From the NCBI GenBank assembly GCA_012729725.1, contig JAAYCO010000153.1, positions 1 to 45,434 on the forward strand: a stretch of DNA of 45,434 bases. The letters are read 5' to 3'. Numbering within the stretch: the stretch's first letter is position 1; each line of letters opens with the position of its first letter. Of the stretch, positions 15,288 to 23,586 are shown in pieces. The notes under the pieces are model-generated. The model was not told the DNA's origin, did no database searches, and saw nothing but the letters and a program-made list of their open reading frames with translations. Source of the DNA: Planctomycetota bacterium. GTDB taxonomy: Bacteria; Planctomycetota; Phycisphaerae; SM23-33. A program made the position numbers and the translations under genes.

Positions 15288-17822
15288 CTAGACCGCCTGC
15301 AACGTCAGTTGTCGTATGCCGCGGACAACCTGCATTATGTTGTCGCCCTTGACGCACACGCCGGGCGGATAGCCGTCGCCGGCGACCTTGTCCACGTCCA
15401 GCGGGTACCCGTGGCGGATCGCGCAGAATCCCGAGCGGATCCTCAAGATATTGAAAGAGTCAAACTCCTTGATCATCACGGTGAGGCCCGGCGGCAATTC
15501 GTGGGATAGCTTCGTAATGAGGTACTGTCCCGTGTCGTCGCTGAGGGTTTGCCTTGGCGCGATTGTTGTCGCGTCGCATCGCCTTTTTGGCGCAAATGCG
15601 AGATGAACGCCTGCAACGCCGCCGCGGGCTATGCGTCTTGCATACTGCCCGTATTTGTGCGGTCGTCGGATTGCGCCTGACATTCGTTGCCAGAAGCCGG
15701 GCCTTCCCGGCGGCGGGGGAACCGGCGACCCGTGCGGCGGCAGACAGTAGTACTCCCCCGCCAACCTGATCATTGCCGAGCCGGCGTCGTCTAGGTTTGT
15801 GCATGATGGCGCTGCGTTGGTCTCTGCAACCTCTTTTTGCAGCTTGGTGGACGCGCCCGCCCCGAAGTCATACTCAGCCTTCTGAAGCGCAGCCAGAATC
15901 CTGGCGCATCTTTCATTGCGAACGTTGTGGTCGATAAAGGGTTCTTCGCTGTACCACACATCCGGCGGCAGCGAATACATGTGACGCTCCATCAACCGCT
16001 CCCGAGGCTCGGTGAAGTGAATGCGGTATTTCTCCGGTTCGTTCCAGTAGATGCTTCCCCGCAGGAGTTGCAGCGGGTTGATGTTCGCAAGCCTGCCTAT
16101 ATGCTTGCGATTCTCCAGCATCAGGTCGATGCAATCGCGCAAGTCATCGTCCGTCTCGCCGGGACAACCGACTACCGCATTGACTTCCACGTATATGCCC
16201 GCCGAATGGCAGTCCTTCAGGTTCCGGCGGACCATATCTATGCTGTAGCCCTTGTTCTGCGTCTTGAGCAGCCGCTGCGACCAGCCGTCCACGCCGAACC
16301 TCAGCGACACGAAACCAGCCTTCTTCAGAAGATCAAAGAACTGCGGGGTGTTGCGCTTGTCGATGCGAAGCTGGCCGCCGAATATCACCGGCAGATCGCG
16401 CGCGATGACCTGGCGGCATATCTCCTCAACAAGGGCGGGGTCGCCGTTGAGATCGCTTTCGCTGAAGACGAACTGGTAGCACCCCTGTTCAACCATGTGT
16501 TCAATCTCATCGACAAAGTTCTCCGGCGAGCGCGTCCGCCACGGCAGGGCCTCTCCGCAGAATCGGCATTTGCCCCAGTGACATCCCCTGCTGGCGATCA
16601 CCGGCGTGAGCTGATAGTGGTGGTAGTTTCGGTAGACGTCCAGCGGGAACCAGTCGTAATCCGGCATGCCCAGCGCGTCCATATCCTGCGGCGCCCTTGC
16701 CGGCCTGAACGGTTTCACCGGGTCGTCATCAGCTCCCAGTATTCCCTCAATATTCCTGGGACGTTTGCCGGCCTTGAGCTGCTCGACAAGCTCAACGAGG
16801 CTCTCGTCGGCCTCGCCTATTGCCATGTAATCGCACTCCGGAAAAATGCGCCTGCCAACGTCGGCATGACGACAACTGTATCCTCCGACAATAACTATCA
16901 GGTTTGGCAGACGCTTTCTGACCCGCTGGACCACCTCACGAGCGAACCGCAGGTTGCATTGCTGAATGGACAGCCCAAGCATCGCGGGTTTGGCGGCCAG
17001 GAGGGCGTTAACTATCTCGTTGATGTCGCTTTCAAAGTAGGCGACCATTTCGTCGCCGTCCCACAACGACATGTCCTCTGCCGACCAGGGATCATCAGGA
17101 AACGGCGTTCCGCGTGGCGACATGACAGGCCCGCCCACGTCAAGTAATCGATGGCAGTGGAATCTGTGATAGAGAATGATGTCGCAGTCTATTGTCTGGA
17201 AATGCAGCGACGTCTTCTTGAGGGCCTTGTGCACGTATCCCAGGCCGTTGGGCATGAGCGAGAGATTGCGCGAGGGCAGGTCCATCAGCACCATGTCGAG
17301 GCCGGGCCGGATGCGAATCTCCGGTATGTTCAGCGGGTAGATCGACGCGGTGTCCTGGATGAATGCCCGTCGTGGAATGCTGCGCCAGTCGAGGCGTTCC
17401 AGTATGCTCCAGTCTTCAACATCCGCCGCTGAGCGAATTCTTCGCGCGATGCTTTGCCGCGGATGCGTTCTGGTTTCGCAGATGAACACGGTGGCCACAT
17501 TGGTCAACAGGTCGTCAATCGCCGCAACGGCAAGATCTCCAGCCTTCTGGACTTCATGCGGCGCCCGCAGGACGCATCGCACCTTCTGCTTCAATTCCGG
17601 CGCGTGCTTCAACATGTACTCGATCATCACGTCAGGCCCGGCCAATGCGATGTGGCCGCTCTTGCTTTCGAGGCGCTGCGCAACCGTTTTCAGGCAGGCC
17701 AGCTCATCGGGACTGTCGTCGTATCGGAACAGCCGGTAGGGACTGAAGACCATCTTTGTGGCCCGTGTTCTTCCGGCTCTTCCATATAATGCGTATTCGA
17801 TAGTAGCAGTAGCTGCGTCCAC
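15288..17822 (-). CDS. B12-binding-domain radical SAM enzyme 2, multidomain
   Basis: 844 residues from a GTG at 17822 that has GAGGAG six bases upstream; this beats the internal ATG at 17753. Residues about 55-130 are a Rossmann-like domain of the type seen at the ends of three neighbours. Residues about 175-355 are a cobalamin-binding-like domain (AMLGLSIQQCN, LIVIVGGYSC). The radical SAM cluster motif is SRGCHWGKCRFCG with Cys 414, 419 and 422, a CX4CX2C spacing seen in some B12 radical SAM subfamilies. Residues about 505-560 contain FGVDGWSQ and VGCPGETDD. The C-terminus (about 780-840) is the shared small module (Asn791, Ala801, His804). The likely job is radical chemistry on a glycan building block; the substrate cannot be read. 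Confidence 0.85.
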   Translation of the reverse strand: MDAATATIEYALYGRAGRTRATKMVFSPYRLFRYDDSPDELACLKTVAQRLESKSGHIALAGPDVMIEYMLKHAPELKQKVRCVLRAPHEVQKAGDLAVAAIDDLLTNVATVFICETRTHPRQSIARRIRSAADVEDWSILERLDWRSIPRRAFIQDTASIYPLNIPEIRIRPGLDMVLMDLPSRNLSLMPNGLGYVHKALKKTSLHFQTIDCDIILYHRFHCHRLLDVGGPVMSPRGTPFPDDPWSAEDMSLWDGDEMVAYFESDINEIVNALLAAKPAMLGLSIQQCNLRFAREVVQRVRKRLPNLIVIVGGYSCRHADVGRRIFPECDYMAIGEADESLVELVEQLKAGKRPRNIEGILGADDDPVKPFRPARAPQDMDALGMPDYDWFPLDVYRNYHHYQLTPVIASRGCHWGKCRFCGEALPWRTRSPENFVDEIEHMVEQGCYQFVFSESDLNGDPALVEEICRQVIARDLPVIFGGQLRIDKRNTPQFFDLLKKAGFVSLRFGVDGWSQRLLKTQNKGYSIDMVRRNLKDCHSAGIYVEVNAVVGCPGETDDDLRDCIDLMLENRKHIGRLANINPLQLLRGSIYWNEPEKYRIHFTEPRERLMERHMYSLPPDVWYSEEPFIDHNVRNERCARILAALQKAEYDFGAGASTKLQKEVAETNAAPSCTNLDDAGSAMIRLAGEYYCLPPHGSPVPPPPGRPGFWQRMSGAIRRPHKYGQYARRIARGGVAGVHLAFAPKRRCDATTIAPRQTLSDDTGQYLITKLSHELPPGLTVMIKEFDSFNILRIRSGFCAIRHGYPLDVDKVAGDGYPPGVCVKGDNIMQVVRGIRQLTLQAV

Positions 17823-17831
17823 CTTTTCTCC

Positions 17832-18788
17832 TCAGGCACTCGCTGTGGAACCGGCTCGATGAGCGGCCTGTGGTTCTTTCCAGATTCCCATTACTGCCTC
17901 GGCGATTGAGGCTGCACATAAACCCGCGTTTCGGCGGAACTCGTCCTTGTGCGGACTACCCAGCACGAAGCCATCGCCCGTGTTCAAGGCGATCAGGGCC
18001 GGATGTGACGGGCGCGAGGCAAAATGGTTTGATACTTGTGCAGCCAGCCCGCCGTGAGCGAGATGTTCCTCGACGACAACGATCGTCTGGACCCGCTGGG
18101 CTATCGCGTCCAGCGTTTGACAGTCAAGAGGTTTTATGGTGTGATATTGATACCATGATGGAACAACGCCCCGGCGGCGCAGTTCGTCCAGCGCCGCCTG
18201 CACTTCGGATGCAATCTCACCTGTTGAAAGCACGGCCACTCCGCGCCCATGCTGCATCAGCCTGGCCTTGCCCAGTACAGGCTCGATGATCGAGCGGCAG
18301 GCGGGCTCTTTGCCCCTGCCGATTCTGAAGTACCCGCACCGCCCTGCCGAGTGCATCTGGGGTAGAAGGCTCGCCGCCTCCTGGGGGTCGCCTGGCGCAA
18401 CAACCGTCATGCCTGGCAGGGCGCACAGCAGCGAGATGTCCTCGCCCGCGTGGTGAGTTACGCCGCTTGAGCTGTACGCGTACCCGCCGCCGGCGCCGAC
18501 AACTATCACAGGCAGCTGCGCGTACGCCACTGCCAGCTTGAGTTGTTCGAAGCACCGGCACGTTGCGAAAGACGCGATTGAATATGTCACCGGGCGCATG
18601 CCCACCGACGCCATGCCGGCCGCCGCCATGATCAACTGAGCCTCGGCTACGCCGACGTTCACGTAACGCGGGCCAAACTCCCTGGCGAATTCATCGAATA
18701 CCCCGAAGCCCAAATCGCCTGTCAGCAACACGATTCGATTGTCCTCGCGCGCCAACCTGGTGAGAGCTTGAATGAAGGCCAGCTTCAT
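17832..18788 (-). CDS. Transketolase, C-terminal subunit
   Basis: I choose the ATG at 18788, which overlaps the stop of the N-terminal subunit (ATGA); a TTG lies two codons earlier. The 318 residues cover the pyrimidine-binding and C-terminal domains of transketolase: RIVLLTGDLGFG, YVNVGVAEAQLIMAAAGMA with the Glu that activates thiamine diphosphate, SSGVTHHAGEDISLL, then GRGVAVLSTGEIA and VVVEEHLAHGGLA in the last domain. Such split pairs occur apart from the central-metabolism enzyme and often make unusual sugars. Together with its partner it should move a two-carbon ketol unit. In this locus it may build or extend a branched or long-chain sugar precursor (inference). Confidence 0.9.
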   Translation of the reverse strand: MKLAFIQALTRLAREDNRIVLLTGDLGFGVFDEFAREFGPRYVNVGVAEAQLIMAAAGMASVGMRPVTYSIASFATCRCFEQLKLAVAYAQLPVIVVGAGGGYAYSSSGVTHHAGEDISLLCALPGMTVVAPGDPQEAASLLPQMHSAGRCGYFRIGRGKEPACRSIIEPVLGKARLMQHGRGVAVLSTGEIASEVQAALDELRRRGVVPSWYQYHTIKPLDCQTLDAIAQRVQTIVVVEEHLAHGGLAAQVSNHFASRPSHPALIALNTGDGFVLGSPHKDEFRRNAGLCAASIAEAVMGIWKEPQAAHRAGSTASA

Positions 18789-19663
18789 GCACAAGCCCTC
18801 CGGGCCAGGTGCCAGGGAACCTCGCCAAGCTCATCGAGCGCGTTCTGCAGGTCTTCGTCGCTGGGAACGCGATAGTGCCACAGCGTCTTGTCCTGCATGA
18901 AGCTAACGCCGGCGCCCTTGAGAGTTTTAAGCACTATCGCAGAGGGCTTGTCCGGTTCCAGAGGCAGCGACCAGAGAGCATCCACCACCTCCGGCATATC
19001 GTTGCCGTTGATTGTGCGGGCGGCCCACCCGAAGGCGCGGAACTTCTGCTCGATCGACGTGTGGCCCATGATCTCGTCGCTTCTGCCAACTGCCTGGATG
19101 CCGTTGTAGTCGACAAGCGCCACAAGGTTGCCAAGCCGTTTGGCAGCGGCGAACATCGCAGCCTCCCACACGCTGCCCTCGTTGCACTCGCCGTCGCTCA
19201 TCAGCACGACGGCGCGCGGATAAACCGACCTTAGCGAAAGCCCGTACAGCATTCCTGCCGCGACGCCCAGGCCGTACCCCAGGCTGCCGCTGGACATTTC
19301 AAGCAATTCCAGTGCATGCTTGCACGGATGGTCTGACAGTGGCTTGCCATAGCATGCATAGTCCGCCAGCCACTGCGCCGGTATGAAACCGCGCTGCGCC
19401 AGCACGGCATAAAGGGCGGTGCATGCATGGCCTTTGCTGAGGATGAATCTGTCTCGGTCATCGGCGCCGCGGTTTGATTCGTTGACGTTAAGCCAGCCGC
19501 CGTATAAGGCAACGATGGCGTCCACGCAGCTCAGGGCCGAACCAACGTGCCCAACCCTGCCGTCGTGCGCAAGCTGAACGCAGGTGGCTCTTGCCTGCCT
19601 CGCCTGTCGGATCAATCGAGGCATATCAACAACGACGGTGCTATTGGTTTGAGGATAGCTCAT
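18785..19663 (-). CDS. Transketolase, N-terminal subunit
   Basis: 292 residues, ATG start that overlaps the upstream methyltransferase end by 23 bases. The thiamine-diphosphate fold is clear: GHVGSALSCVDAIVALYGG, DRFILSKGHACTALYAVLA, SGSLGYGLGVAAGML, then the cofactor motif SDGECNEGSVWEAAMF and LVALVDYNGIQAVG. These bind the diphosphate through Mg2+. The length is normal for the split form. It forms the active enzyme with the next gene, to which it is coupled by ATGA. Its place between a methyltransferase and a radical SAM gene ties it to glycan precursor synthesis and not to the pentose phosphate pathway. Confidence 0.9.
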   Translation of the reverse strand: MSYPQTNSTVVVDMPRLIRQARQARATCVQLAHDGRVGHVGSALSCVDAIVALYGGWLNVNESNRGADDRDRFILSKGHACTALYAVLAQRGFIPAQWLADYACYGKPLSDHPCKHALELLEMSSGSLGYGLGVAAGMLYGLSLRSVYPRAVVLMSDGECNEGSVWEAAMFAAAKRLGNLVALVDYNGIQAVGRSDEIMGHTSIEQKFRAFGWAARTINGNDMPEVVDALWSLPLEPDKPSAIVLKTLKGAGVSFMQDKTLWHYRVPSDEDLQNALDELGEVPWHLARRACA

Positions 19664-20525
19664 CCACCCACTTCCTGGCCTGTTCGACGGATGGCGACGA
19701 AAACAGCATATTCGTGCGGCTCAGTTCGGCGATTTTCTCGGCGTTTAGCGATGCGATGTCCATCTCGCCCGCGGCATGCGCCACCGCAATCACGCTTCCG
19801 CGGTAGCGGATCAAATTATAGGCGCGATACTCCTCCATCAGTACCGGAGGCGCAATTCCAGAGTGCGGTAATTCCGGAAATTTCAGCGCGGTTGGTTTCC
19901 ATTCGCCAGGCACGTGGCCGGCTCGAACGCTCCACACGGCGCAGTTGATCGAAACATCCTCAAATGCTTCTGAAACCGCCAGCACCACGCCGCAGTGTAT
20001 GTTGCCGTGGTAGTCAAGATCCCTGCCTGCCTGAAGCATCTCCGAATCAAAATCCTCAGCCCATCCTTCGCAATCGTGGCCGCAAAGTATCCCGCCCGGC
20101 TTGACCAGCGGAGCATAGTTGGCGATGTCCCGTTTGACCTGCTCGTATCTGTGATCGGCATCGATGAAGACCATGTCGAACCTGCGCTGCCGCAAAACCT
20201 GGGCGACAACATCACTGGAGGCTCGAATGGGCACGGCGGTAGCGGCCAGGCCCCTCTTCTTCATCCTTCGCCAGAAAACATGGAACACATCCTGGTGCAT
20301 CGCCGTCCGCTCGAGGTCGGTGCCGATGTTGCCCTTCCACCAGTCAATGCAAAACAGCTTGCCGTTGTTGCGCTTGGCGACATTTCCCAGCACGACGGCC
20401 GAGTCGCCGCACCAGCTTCCGACCTCAAGAAGACGGCAGCCTTCGTGCGCCACCGACTCGGCCAGGCGGCGTAGAACAAGCCGCTGCTGGGCTACAAGTT
20501 GATCAATTCGCATGTCCAGGCTCAT
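19641..20525 (-). CDS. Class I SAM methyltransferase with shared C-terminal module
   Basis: I use the ATG at 20525, which overlaps the preceding stop (ATGA) and starts the family-like part; the open frame extends to 20612 with an unlikely Arg-rich leader. 294 residues. Residues about 30-150 are a methyltransferase-24-type fold: RLLEVGSWCGDS (motif I), LFCIDWWKG, FDMVFIDADHRYEQV and PGGILCGHDC. Residues about 224-288 are the small module also found on the neighbouring radical SAM and sulfotransferase proteins (Asn237, Ala247, His250, Asp256). The hydroxyl or carbon methylated is unknown. The module between catalytic domain and C-terminus is about 65 residues and has no recognisable catalytic motif. 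Confidence 0.85.
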   Translation of the reverse strand: MSLDMRIDQLVAQQRLVLRRLAESVAHEGCRLLEVGSWCGDSAVVLGNVAKRNNGKLFCIDWWKGNIGTDLERTAMHQDVFHVFWRRMKKRGLAATAVPIRASSDVVAQVLRQRRFDMVFIDADHRYEQVKRDIANYAPLVKPGGILCGHDCEGWAEDFDSEMLQAGRDLDYHGNIHCGVVLAVSEAFEDVSINCAVWSVRAGHVPGEWKPTALKFPELPHSGIAPPVLMEEYRAYNLIRYRGSVIAVAHAAGEMDIASLNAEKIAELSRTNMLFSSPSVEQARKWVDELSSNQ

Positions 20526-22420
20526 TGCGGAGCTCCTGCGCCTGGAGTTGCTGGTATGCGCCCTCGGGCTTGTTCCAGGCTTTCGGCAACGATCATCGTG
20601 CGGTCCGCGCAATACCGTGAGCGCAGTTCATCGCTGATCTGCGTCAGGTCCATCGGTCCCAGCGCATGGGCAACGGCAAAGTACTTGTCCGCCCAGCGCA
20701 GAACGTTGTAGCCTCTGCATTCCTCAAGCAGGTGAGGCACAGGTATGGACTGGCCTGCATAACGCCGGGCGTCAAACGGGTGATAAATGGAGTACGGCGC
20801 GCACGTTGAGTACTCCTTCGTTTCATCGTGTACATGCGTCACCAGTTCCGCGGCTTCCATGATGAACCTGCAGTGGCATAGCGGGCAGTAGTGAATCACC
20901 GGCTGGGGCCGGATGCCGGATCTGATGCGGAACGGATACACGCGCGTCACTTCGCGCTGGCAATGCGGGCAGAGAAGGTTGATCTCGCAGAGTTTTCGCC
21001 TGATCTCAAACGGCGCATCGACATCGTATGGCTCATCTTCAAGCACTCTGCATGACAGCACGGCTGCACGCTTGGCGCAGAAGATGTCGCTGACGATCGG
21101 CCTGGTCAGGCCGTAGAACTCCTCGTCGGACATGGATGTCATATTCAAGCCGCTCTTGGCGTGCGCCACAGTCTTGTAGTACTGCTCGCGGTCGGGTATC
21201 AGGCCTCGATCAACGCTCTGCTCGAATATTTCGCTGCCTGGATACGGGGTGATGTAGAAGAAGTAGACCGTCAGGTCGCGGCAGTGCTTGTTGTAGAAGT
21301 CGACGGTGCGTCGAATAGTTTCGGGCGTTTCGGCGGGATCGCCAAAGATGAAGTTGGCGTGCATGCCGATGCCCGCCTTGCGGGTAAGGTTTATGGCCCG
21401 GAGTATGTGATCGGCGGTTATGCGTTTCTTCATGCTGCGAAGGATCTTGTCGCTGGCGCTCTCCAGTCCATATCCGATGAACACGCAGCCGCTTTCTTTC
21501 ATCTCCGCAAGCAGATCCTCATTCACGCCGTCGACACGCAGGTAGCAGCCCCAGTCGAAATCGGCCCCCAGGCTGCGCTTGAGCCGCTTCACGCCGCGTG
21601 CGAATTGCAGCGCCTTGTCAACCTGTATCGAGAACACTTCATCATGCACGTACAACACGTTGTACCGGTACATGCCGTAGAAGTGGGCGGCCTCCGCCAG
21701 GACGTTGTCTATGGACCGCGTGCGATAGTCTGCGCCCTTGCGATGACAGCAGAATGTGCATTGAAACGGGCAGGATCTCCCCACGCTTATGGGCATGATC
21801 CTTGGCCGATTTCGGGTGTGCGCCAGGTAGTCGTTGGTCTTGTTGTTGAGCGAAAGATGTCGCTCGAAATCGAACGGCGTGTAGTCAGGAAACGGCAGGG
21901 AATCGAGATCCTGAACGTAATGCTTGGGGTTGACTACCATCCTGCCGTCGCGCCGGTAAACGAGGCTGGGCGCGCTGTCCAGGCTGCCGCCGGAATCAAG
22001 CAGGTCGCAGAGCCTGACGATCGCAAGCTCGCCCTCGCCGACAATTCCAAAGTCCGGCTGGAGGTTGCCGAATATGAATTCCGTGTCATACGTGATTATG
22101 CCGCCCCCGAGCACAACAGGCGTGCGAGGCGCCAGCCGCCTGGCGAATCTGATTGTGTCGCGAATGAAGAAGTAGTCGCCCGCCAGGCCGCCCGTGCCGA
22201 TCAGGCCCGGTTTGTGTTCCTCGATCGCCTTTCGCATGGCCTGTTCAAGCGCCAACGGGGCTCCGCCGTGGCACCAGATGGAGTTGATGTCCACGCCAAC
22301 CACTTCGTGCCCAGCTTGCCTGAGTGATGCGGCCAGGTACGGCATTGCCTGCGCGAACGTGTTGACGTCCGCCGCCGGATCGGGATAGTTGTTCTTGGTG
22401 AGGACCAACAGAACCTTCAT
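20522..22420 (-). CDS. B12-binding-domain radical SAM enzyme 3 with zinc ribbon and shared C-terminal module
   Basis: 632 residues; the ATG overlaps the sulfotransferase stop (ATGA) and GGGGAG lies seven bases upstream. Residues 1-145 are a cobalamin-binding-like domain (VLLVLTKNNYPDP, VVGVDINSIW, VVLGGGIITYD). The cluster motif is SCPFQCTFCC with Cys 217, 221 and 224. Barrel turns FIGYGLES and NFIFGDPAETP follow. Residues about 480-520 hold two CxxC pairs (484/487 and 512/515), a likely zinc ribbon. Residues about 560-622 are the module shared with four other enzymes (Asn572, Ala582, His585, Asp591). Catalysis of C-methylation or a rearrangement on a glycan or lipid-linked intermediate is the general expectation. 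Confidence 0.87.
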   Translation of the reverse strand: MKVLLVLTKNNYPDPAADVNTFAQAMPYLAASLRQAGHEVVGVDINSIWCHGGAPLALEQAMRKAIEEHKPGLIGTGGLAGDYFFIRDTIRFARRLAPRTPVVLGGGIITYDTEFIFGNLQPDFGIVGEGELAIVRLCDLLDSGGSLDSAPSLVYRRDGRMVVNPKHYVQDLDSLPFPDYTPFDFERHLSLNNKTNDYLAHTRNRPRIMPISVGRSCPFQCTFCCHRKGADYRTRSIDNVLAEAAHFYGMYRYNVLYVHDEVFSIQVDKALQFARGVKRLKRSLGADFDWGCYLRVDGVNEDLLAEMKESGCVFIGYGLESASDKILRSMKKRITADHILRAINLTRKAGIGMHANFIFGDPAETPETIRRTVDFYNKHCRDLTVYFFYITPYPGSEIFEQSVDRGLIPDREQYYKTVAHAKSGLNMTSMSDEEFYGLTRPIVSDIFCAKRAAVLSCRVLEDEPYDVDAPFEIRRKLCEINLLCPHCQREVTRVYPFRIRSGIRPQPVIHYCPLCHCRFIMEAAELVTHVHDETKEYSTCAPYSIYHPFDARRYAGQSIPVPHLLEECRGYNVLRWADKYFAVAHALGPMDLTQISDELRSRYCADRTMIVAESLEQARGRIPATPGAGAPQ

Positions 22421-23586
22421 GCACTTCTCCCCACCTGGTCCATGCAGGCATATCGCGCCTGCTGATGGATCAATGCCTTCAGTTCACGGGGCGAGTCGGC
22501 AACCAGATACTGCCCCAGCGTCAGCAGCCTGCGAAGTTCGCCGGCGGGGGCTGATTGCAGATCCACCGCGCCGCCGCACGAGATGGCGTGAGCCCTGCCG
22601 CGGTGCATGACGATGTTAAAGCCAAGATACTGTTGCTCAATCAGCCGCGGCATGTGCGAGTGCTTGAACTGCCGATCAAGCAGCGCCGTAAGGTCGTGAT
22701 CATCCTGCTCTGAGGGCCGCCCCGCGGCCGGCTCAACCTGCCAGCCCCATTTTGCCGGCACGCCCAGCGAGAAATGCCGCCTCAGCAAGTCGTCCAGATA
22801 ACTGACCGGCTTTGTGAGCGACCTGCGCAGGAAGTCGCCGATATCCGATGGCATCTCCATCTGATCGCCGGTCAGGACGCGCTGGTGCAGCGGAAAGAAC
22901 GTGAAATCCACATCCGTCCGCACGTCCAGGTGACGAAACACATCCGTCAGAACATCCTGGGGAGACTCGACGGATCGCTCGGTGAAATCTATGCAGAAAC
23001 TGCTGGGACGGAAGCATTGCAGCCACCGCTCCAGCACGGCGGCGTAGTCGCTGAACGACAGGTAGTAGTCCATCCAGCCGCTTTCTGTAAGGTGGGCAAG
23101 ACTGATCGCTTCTTCGCCCCCGCAGGACGAAAACGCGCCGAGCCGATAGCGGTAATCGTGACGAATGTGCGCCCACGCGCGAGCCTGGGGCTCTCTCATC
23201 AGGAATACCAGCCTGCATTCCCCCAGAAGTCGTCGAATCGTGCGGATGGCGAAGGGCGGCAATATTGCGTAGCTTGCGCCGACGTCGCCCTTGCGCTTGT
23301 GCGGCAGGGCTGCGAATTCTCCGAGGTAGGCATTCACGTCGCGCCAGCGCCAGAATGTGCAGAAGTAATCCTGCTCGTCTTGAGGGATGAAGATTTCATC
23401 ATGCCTGACCAGGTTTTCACGCAGCCACGGCCCGCCCGTTTGGGGCGCCGATATCACCAGGAAGTCGGGCTCGCACTGTCGAAGCGATCGGCTGACCTTT
23501 CCGATGCGGCTCTCGTAATGCCGCCATGGCCCGCGCCGGCCTTTGCCGCATGTCAGTCTGCCGACTATTGAGTGAATCAATGACAT
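22417..23586 (-). CDS. Sulfotransferase with shared C-terminal module
   Basis: 389 residues from the ATG at 23586, which has GGAGG four bases upstream and overlaps the Wzt-like gene by ten bases; a longer open frame to 23859 is antisense-like leader. The PAPS-binding loop is FLVISAPQTGGPWLRENL (5' phosphosulfate site) and the 3' phosphate site is RLVFLMREPQARAWAH, both near the usual spacing. The family moves sulfate from PAPS to a hydroxyl of a carbohydrate. Its place beside the exporter suggests sulfation of the finished or nearly finished glycan. Residues about 311-374 carry the small module shared with four enzymes of the locus (Asn324, Ala334, Asp342). No membrane segment is seen. Confidence 0.85.
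   Translation of the reverse strand: MSLIHSIVGRLTCGKGRRGPWRHYESRIGKVSRSLRQCEPDFLVISAPQTGGPWLRENLVRHDEIFIPQDEQDYFCTFWRWRDVNAYLGEFAALPHKRKGDVGASYAILPPFAIRTIRRLLGECRLVFLMREPQARAWAHIRHDYRYRLGAFSSCGGEEAISLAHLTESGWMDYYLSFSDYAAVLERWLQCFRPSSFCIDFTERSVESPQDVLTDVFRHLDVRTDVDFTFFPLHQRVLTGDQMEMPSDIGDFLRRSLTKPVSYLDDLLRRHFSLGVPAKWGWQVEPAAGRPSEQDDHDLTALLDRQFKHSHMPRLIEQQYLGFNIVMHRGRAHAISCGGAVDLQSAPAGELRRLLTLGQYLVADSPRELKALIHQQARYACMDQVGRSA

Noticed and set aside
15837-17147. Plus-strand open frame of 436 codons
   Set aside because: Antisense to radical SAM enzyme 2, whose motifs are clear.
21161-22327. Plus-strand open frame of 388 codons
   Set aside because: Antisense to radical SAM enzyme 3.
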